DNA of 16,317 nt from an uncultured Coriobacteriales bacterium. GTDB taxonomy: Bacteria > Actinomycetota > Coriobacteriia > Coriobacteriales > UMGS124. The position numbers and the translations under genes were made by a program. Shown here in pieces: positions 13,974 to 16,317 of the stretch (position 1 is the first letter of the stretch; each line of letters begins with the position of its first letter). The notes beneath the pieces are model-generated. The model was not told where the DNA came from, made no database searches, and worked only from the letters and a program-made list of their open reading frames with translations. The stretch lies in the NCBI GenBank assembly GCA_902464015.1, contig CABQHM010000070.1:1-16317 (forward strand), given 5' to 3'.

Positions 13974-14888
13974 TTGAATCTGAACCAGCTTCGTAATTTC
14001 ATGTTGATGTGGGATGAGGAGACCTTCGTGGCCGCGGCTCGCAAAGCTGGCATCACCAGCCAGGGGTTCACCAAGTCAATCAGGTCTCTGGAAGCCGAGA
14101 TTGGCGTCCCGCTCTTTTCCTGCGACGGTGCGGGCCGTCAAAGGCCGACCGCCTATGCCGAGGCGGTGCGCGCGTTCTGTCAGCGGACGCTCGACGCCTA
14201 CTGCGACATGCAGGAGGATATCGGCCGGCTGCGGGCCGCGGACCGCAGCCCCCTCGCCGTTGCGGTTGCGTCCGGCACCCTCTCGCTGCTTGGGATAGAC
14301 TTCTTCGACGGCTACCGGGCTCTTCACCCCGAGGTCGAGCTTGTCTGCGTGAACGCTTCTGACCTCGACGCCGAAGCCCGGGTGCTGGCGGGCGATGCCG
14401 AGCTCGGCATTACGGTGCTCCCCACGCTCGATGGGCTCGAGTCCCGCCTGCTGGGCACCAGCGGGCTTTACGTGTGGGTACCGGCCAGCGACCCTCTCTC
14501 GCGGCGTACGTCGCTCGTTATGGCGGACCTGGACGGGAGGCATGTGGCACTGGTGGGGCCCAATTACAAGGGCTACCAGAACTTCGAAGCGATGTGCCGG
14601 AGGGGCGAGGTCAAGCCGGCCAGCGTTACCGCTCTGTCGGAGAACTCCATGCTTCACAAGTTCGCACTTGAGGGTCGCGGCGTCGCCTTCACATCAGAGC
14701 ATCTGGTGCCCCTTTTTGCGGAGGACGATGCCGTGGTCGCCCTGCCGGTGCGAGTCCCGCCGGTGGAGGTGGGTCTCGTGTGGGCTGCCGGGCGCGAGCT
14801 TACGCCCCAGGCCGTCGCTTTCATTGACGGCTGCCTCTCCCGGCGTCGCGGTTTTGCAGAGAAGATACGTGAAATGCTGGGGAGGTAG
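13974..14888 (+). CDS. LysR-family transcriptional regulator
   Basis: 304 residues when started at the TTG at 13974. This start is preferred over GTG codons at 13965 and 13923 because GGCGGTGAT, a long match to the 16S anti-Shine-Dalgarno, lies just upstream and because the protein then begins MNLNQLRNFM, the usual LysR N-terminus. Winged helix-turn-helix at about 3-62 (FVAAARKAGITSQGFTKSIRSLE); the effector-binding domain (type-2 periplasmic fold) fills about 88-295. Length is normal for the family. It diverges from the Tat protein gene (12465-13739) across a 234-bp region with a clear dyad. The effector cannot be read from sequence. Confidence 0.92.
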   Translation: MNLNQLRNFMLMWDEETFVAAARKAGITSQGFTKSIRSLEAEIGVPLFSCDGAGRQRPTAYAEAVRAFCQRTLDAYCDMQEDIGRLRAADRSPLAVAVASGTLSLLGIDFFDGYRALHPEVELVCVNASDLDAEARVLAGDAELGITVLPTLDGLESRLLGTSGLYVWVPASDPLSRRTSLVMADLDGRHVALVGPNYKGYQNFEAMCRRGEVKPASVTALSENSMLHKFALEGRGVAFTSEHLVPLFAEDDAVVALPVRVPPVEVGLVWAAGRELTPQAVAFIDGCLSRRRGFAEKIREMLGR

Positions 14889-14961
14889 GGTGTTCAGGGT
14901 CGGGCGCCGGGGGCGACTCCTTTATCTTGCTGCTGAGTAACTGCCCCATCGGTCTAACTTT

Positions 14962-15007
14962 CAAGTGACTTGCCCTAGTGAGGAGATGCGGCGATAGGGC
15001 CTCTTTT
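14962..15007 (+). terminator. Possible terminator after the LysR gene, next to a CAAGT-G-ACTTG palindrome
   Basis: GCCCTA (14972-14977) pairs with TAGGGC (14995-15000) and is followed at once by CTCTTTT. The stem is short (6 bp) and the loop long (17 nt), so it is weak. The perfect 11-bp palindrome CAAGTGACTTG (14962-14972) just before it could be a protein site. The rest of the 373-bp stretch 14889-15261 holds no frame I trust. Confidence 0.35.
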
Positions 15008-15261
15008 GGATGTAGAGACGGAAGCGGTTTTACCGGAATCTACCAGTGTTTGAGTGCCCCGTGGGTTCTGTTCGTGCAAGATGCTTTTTGGGACGTTTGG
15101 CGCTCCCTTTGAGTTGTTACCGTATCGTTGGGCATAGTTTGTTGGCGATTGCGGCTGGTGTTTGGTTGTGTTGGGCGAGGCGTGTTTGGGATAAGATGAG
15201 GCTCGGCGCGGGTCCGCGTTTTATCCGACAAATGTTTTGCTTCCCCCGATCCCGGTATGAG

Positions 15262-16281
15262 ATGGTCAAGCCGAGTGCTGAAGGGCATTCTTTGGCGGGA
15301 GGCAACAGGATTGCTCTATATCTCCTTCGGTTTAGCTGGCGGACGGTTTTCTCGTTTAGGTTGGTGATGCTTGTGCTCGAAGATGAGGCGGGCCTAATTG
15401 ACTGGTTTGATTGGCGCATGCTTGGACTTGGGCTCTGCAGAGCATTCTTCCTGGTCTGTTTCGTGTTGTTGAGCTCCATGTCAGAACAGCCCGGTCAACT
15501 CATGGCTTTGTTTTGGGGGTGCCCAGCCCTGGTCGGTCTTTTCGTCGCATGCTTATGTGGACGTCGGGGCATACAGATTGGAGAGAGCGTACGTAGCCGG
15601 CGCGTTTTGATAGCCGCCCTCATTGCGTCGGTTATCTTGCTTTTGTCCAGCCTCTACTTGGCGTCTCACCTCCTGGCGATGTTCGGCGCTGTAATCGGGG
15701 GCATGTGCAGCATGCTCCTCTTTGTCTGCTGGAGCGCCCGCTTGTCAAGGCTCTCAGGAGAGGAAGTCGCTGTCTATGTTGCATTTGGAATGGCACTCGC
15801 TGGAGGCATTCTGTTGGTAGTAAATGCCGTCCCCAACAGCGCCATCTTTTTTCTAGTCGGGCTTGGGGCACTTCTGGCTGGACCATTTATGGGCGGATTG
15901 TCCCTTGACGAGGAAACGCTTTGCGATGCGAGATCAACGCGGGCAATTAATCAAAGTTTGGCTGTTGAGGGAAAATGGGGCATGAGGGACTTCTTCTCAA
16001 GGCTCAACATTGCGGCCCTCGCTATTCCGTTCGCTTATCACTTCGCCGTTATGACTTTTGTCGAAACGTCGTTATTCAACCGAGACGTTGAGGGCGTCCT
16101 CGTCGCTCTTCTGTCTTTGTTAATCGTATTCTGCAAGCCTCGGCTGGGGGCGTCGGCCATGCTTAAGTCGTGCTTACCGGCCATTGTCGCGTCATATCTA
16201 CTGGTGCTGGCCCTGCCCAGTATGAGTTCTACGTTTGCGATAATTTCAGGAAGCGGACTTAAGGCAACGCTGAACAAATGA
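15262..16281 (+). CDS. Polytopic membrane protein, LuxR-sensor-like but without the DNA-binding domain
   Basis: 339 residues from the ATG at 15262. No start has a good ribosome site (upstream in-frame starts run back to a GTG at 15046), so this one is chosen by likeness to other N-termini (LAGGNRIALYLLRFSW). About nine or ten hydrophobic segments lie at about 17-38, 55-72, 82-100, 114-136, 138-157, 169-188, 192-212, 249-267, 278-291 and 303-320. The order, with a polar loop of about 35 residues (213-248) after the first half, recalls the membrane half of Eggerthellaceae LuxR regulators such as the one at 8170-9609. Those are about 480 residues and end in a helix-turn-helix; this one stops at TGA (16279-16281). 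It is either a truncated regulator (pseudogene) or a membrane-only relative. Confidence 0.7.
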   Translation: MVKPSAEGHSLAGGNRIALYLLRFSWRTVFSFRLVMLVLEDEAGLIDWFDWRMLGLGLCRAFFLVCFVLLSSMSEQPGQLMALFWGCPALVGLFVACLCGRRGIQIGESVRSRRVLIAALIASVILLLSSLYLASHLLAMFGAVIGGMCSMLLFVCWSARLSRLSGEEVAVYVAFGMALAGGILLVVNAVPNSAIFFLVGLGALLAGPFMGGLSLDEETLCDARSTRAINQSLAVEGKWGMRDFFSRLNIAALAIPFAYHFAVMTFVETSLFNRDVEGVLVALLSLLIVFCKPRLGASAMLKSCLPAIVASYLLVLALPSMSSTFAIISGSGLKATLNK

Positions 16282-16317
16282 CCCTGGCTGCCCGGCCCCT
16301 CCCGATTTCGGCCTTCG

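Noticed and set aside
15040..15288. 82-residue minus-strand frame upstream of the membrane protein
   Set aside because: No ribosome site or motif, and it overlaps the likely control region of the gene on the other strand.

Overview
The window looks like a chromosomal segment of a gut Coriobacteriia member, most likely Eggerthellaceae (Eggerthella, Gordonibacter, Slackia, Adlercreutzia and relatives). This is inferred from gene content: exported flavoprotein reductases with twin-arginine (Tat) signals, a secreted tetraheme cytochrome c, a LuxR-type regulator with about 12 membrane segments, and high G+C. No rRNA, tRNA, CRISPR array or transposase was found.

Layout. (1) 1-2522: two GC-rich minus-strand genes for exported surface proteins. 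One is the N-terminal part of a large acidic secreted protein that runs off the left edge. The other is an S-layer-homology (SLH) protein whose C-terminus is made of short tandem repeats. A small zinc-ribbon protein gene (2699-3016) follows. (2) 3467-8068: an OmpR-family response regulator and a 7TM-type sensor histidine kinase, both on the plus strand, with a Tat-exported FAD reductase gene lying between them on the minus strand. (3) 8170-12074: a membrane-bound LuxR regulator on the minus strand, divergent from a two-gene operon of tetraheme cytochrome c plus Tat flavoprotein. The architecture resembles the cgr1-cgr2 (cardiac glycoside reductase) type of respiratory reductase. (4) 12465-14888: a Tat-exported protein of unknown function with an EF-hand-like loop, divergent from a LysR regulator, with a clear dyad operator in the shared intergenic region. 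(5) 15262-16281: a polytopic membrane protein like the sensor half of a LuxR regulator, but ending without a DNA-binding domain.

How it works together (inference). The window holds three modules, each pairing an exported protein with its own regulator: two-component system with flavoprotein, LuxR with cytochrome and flavoprotein, and LysR with the Tat protein. The two flavoproteins are paralogues of the fumarate/urocanate reductase superfamily. Both lack the fumarate reductase HTMGG histidine (they have NTQGG and NSVGG), so their electron acceptors are probably organic compounds other than fumarate.

Unexplained structure. Two gene-free stretches, 3241-3326 and 12108-12461, are dense in strong inverted repeats. 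The second includes a possible pseudoknot and hairpins whose G-U pairs favour the plus strand as the RNA strand. I could not match either to a known RNA family. A perfect 10-bp hairpin also lies in the early coding region of the first gene.
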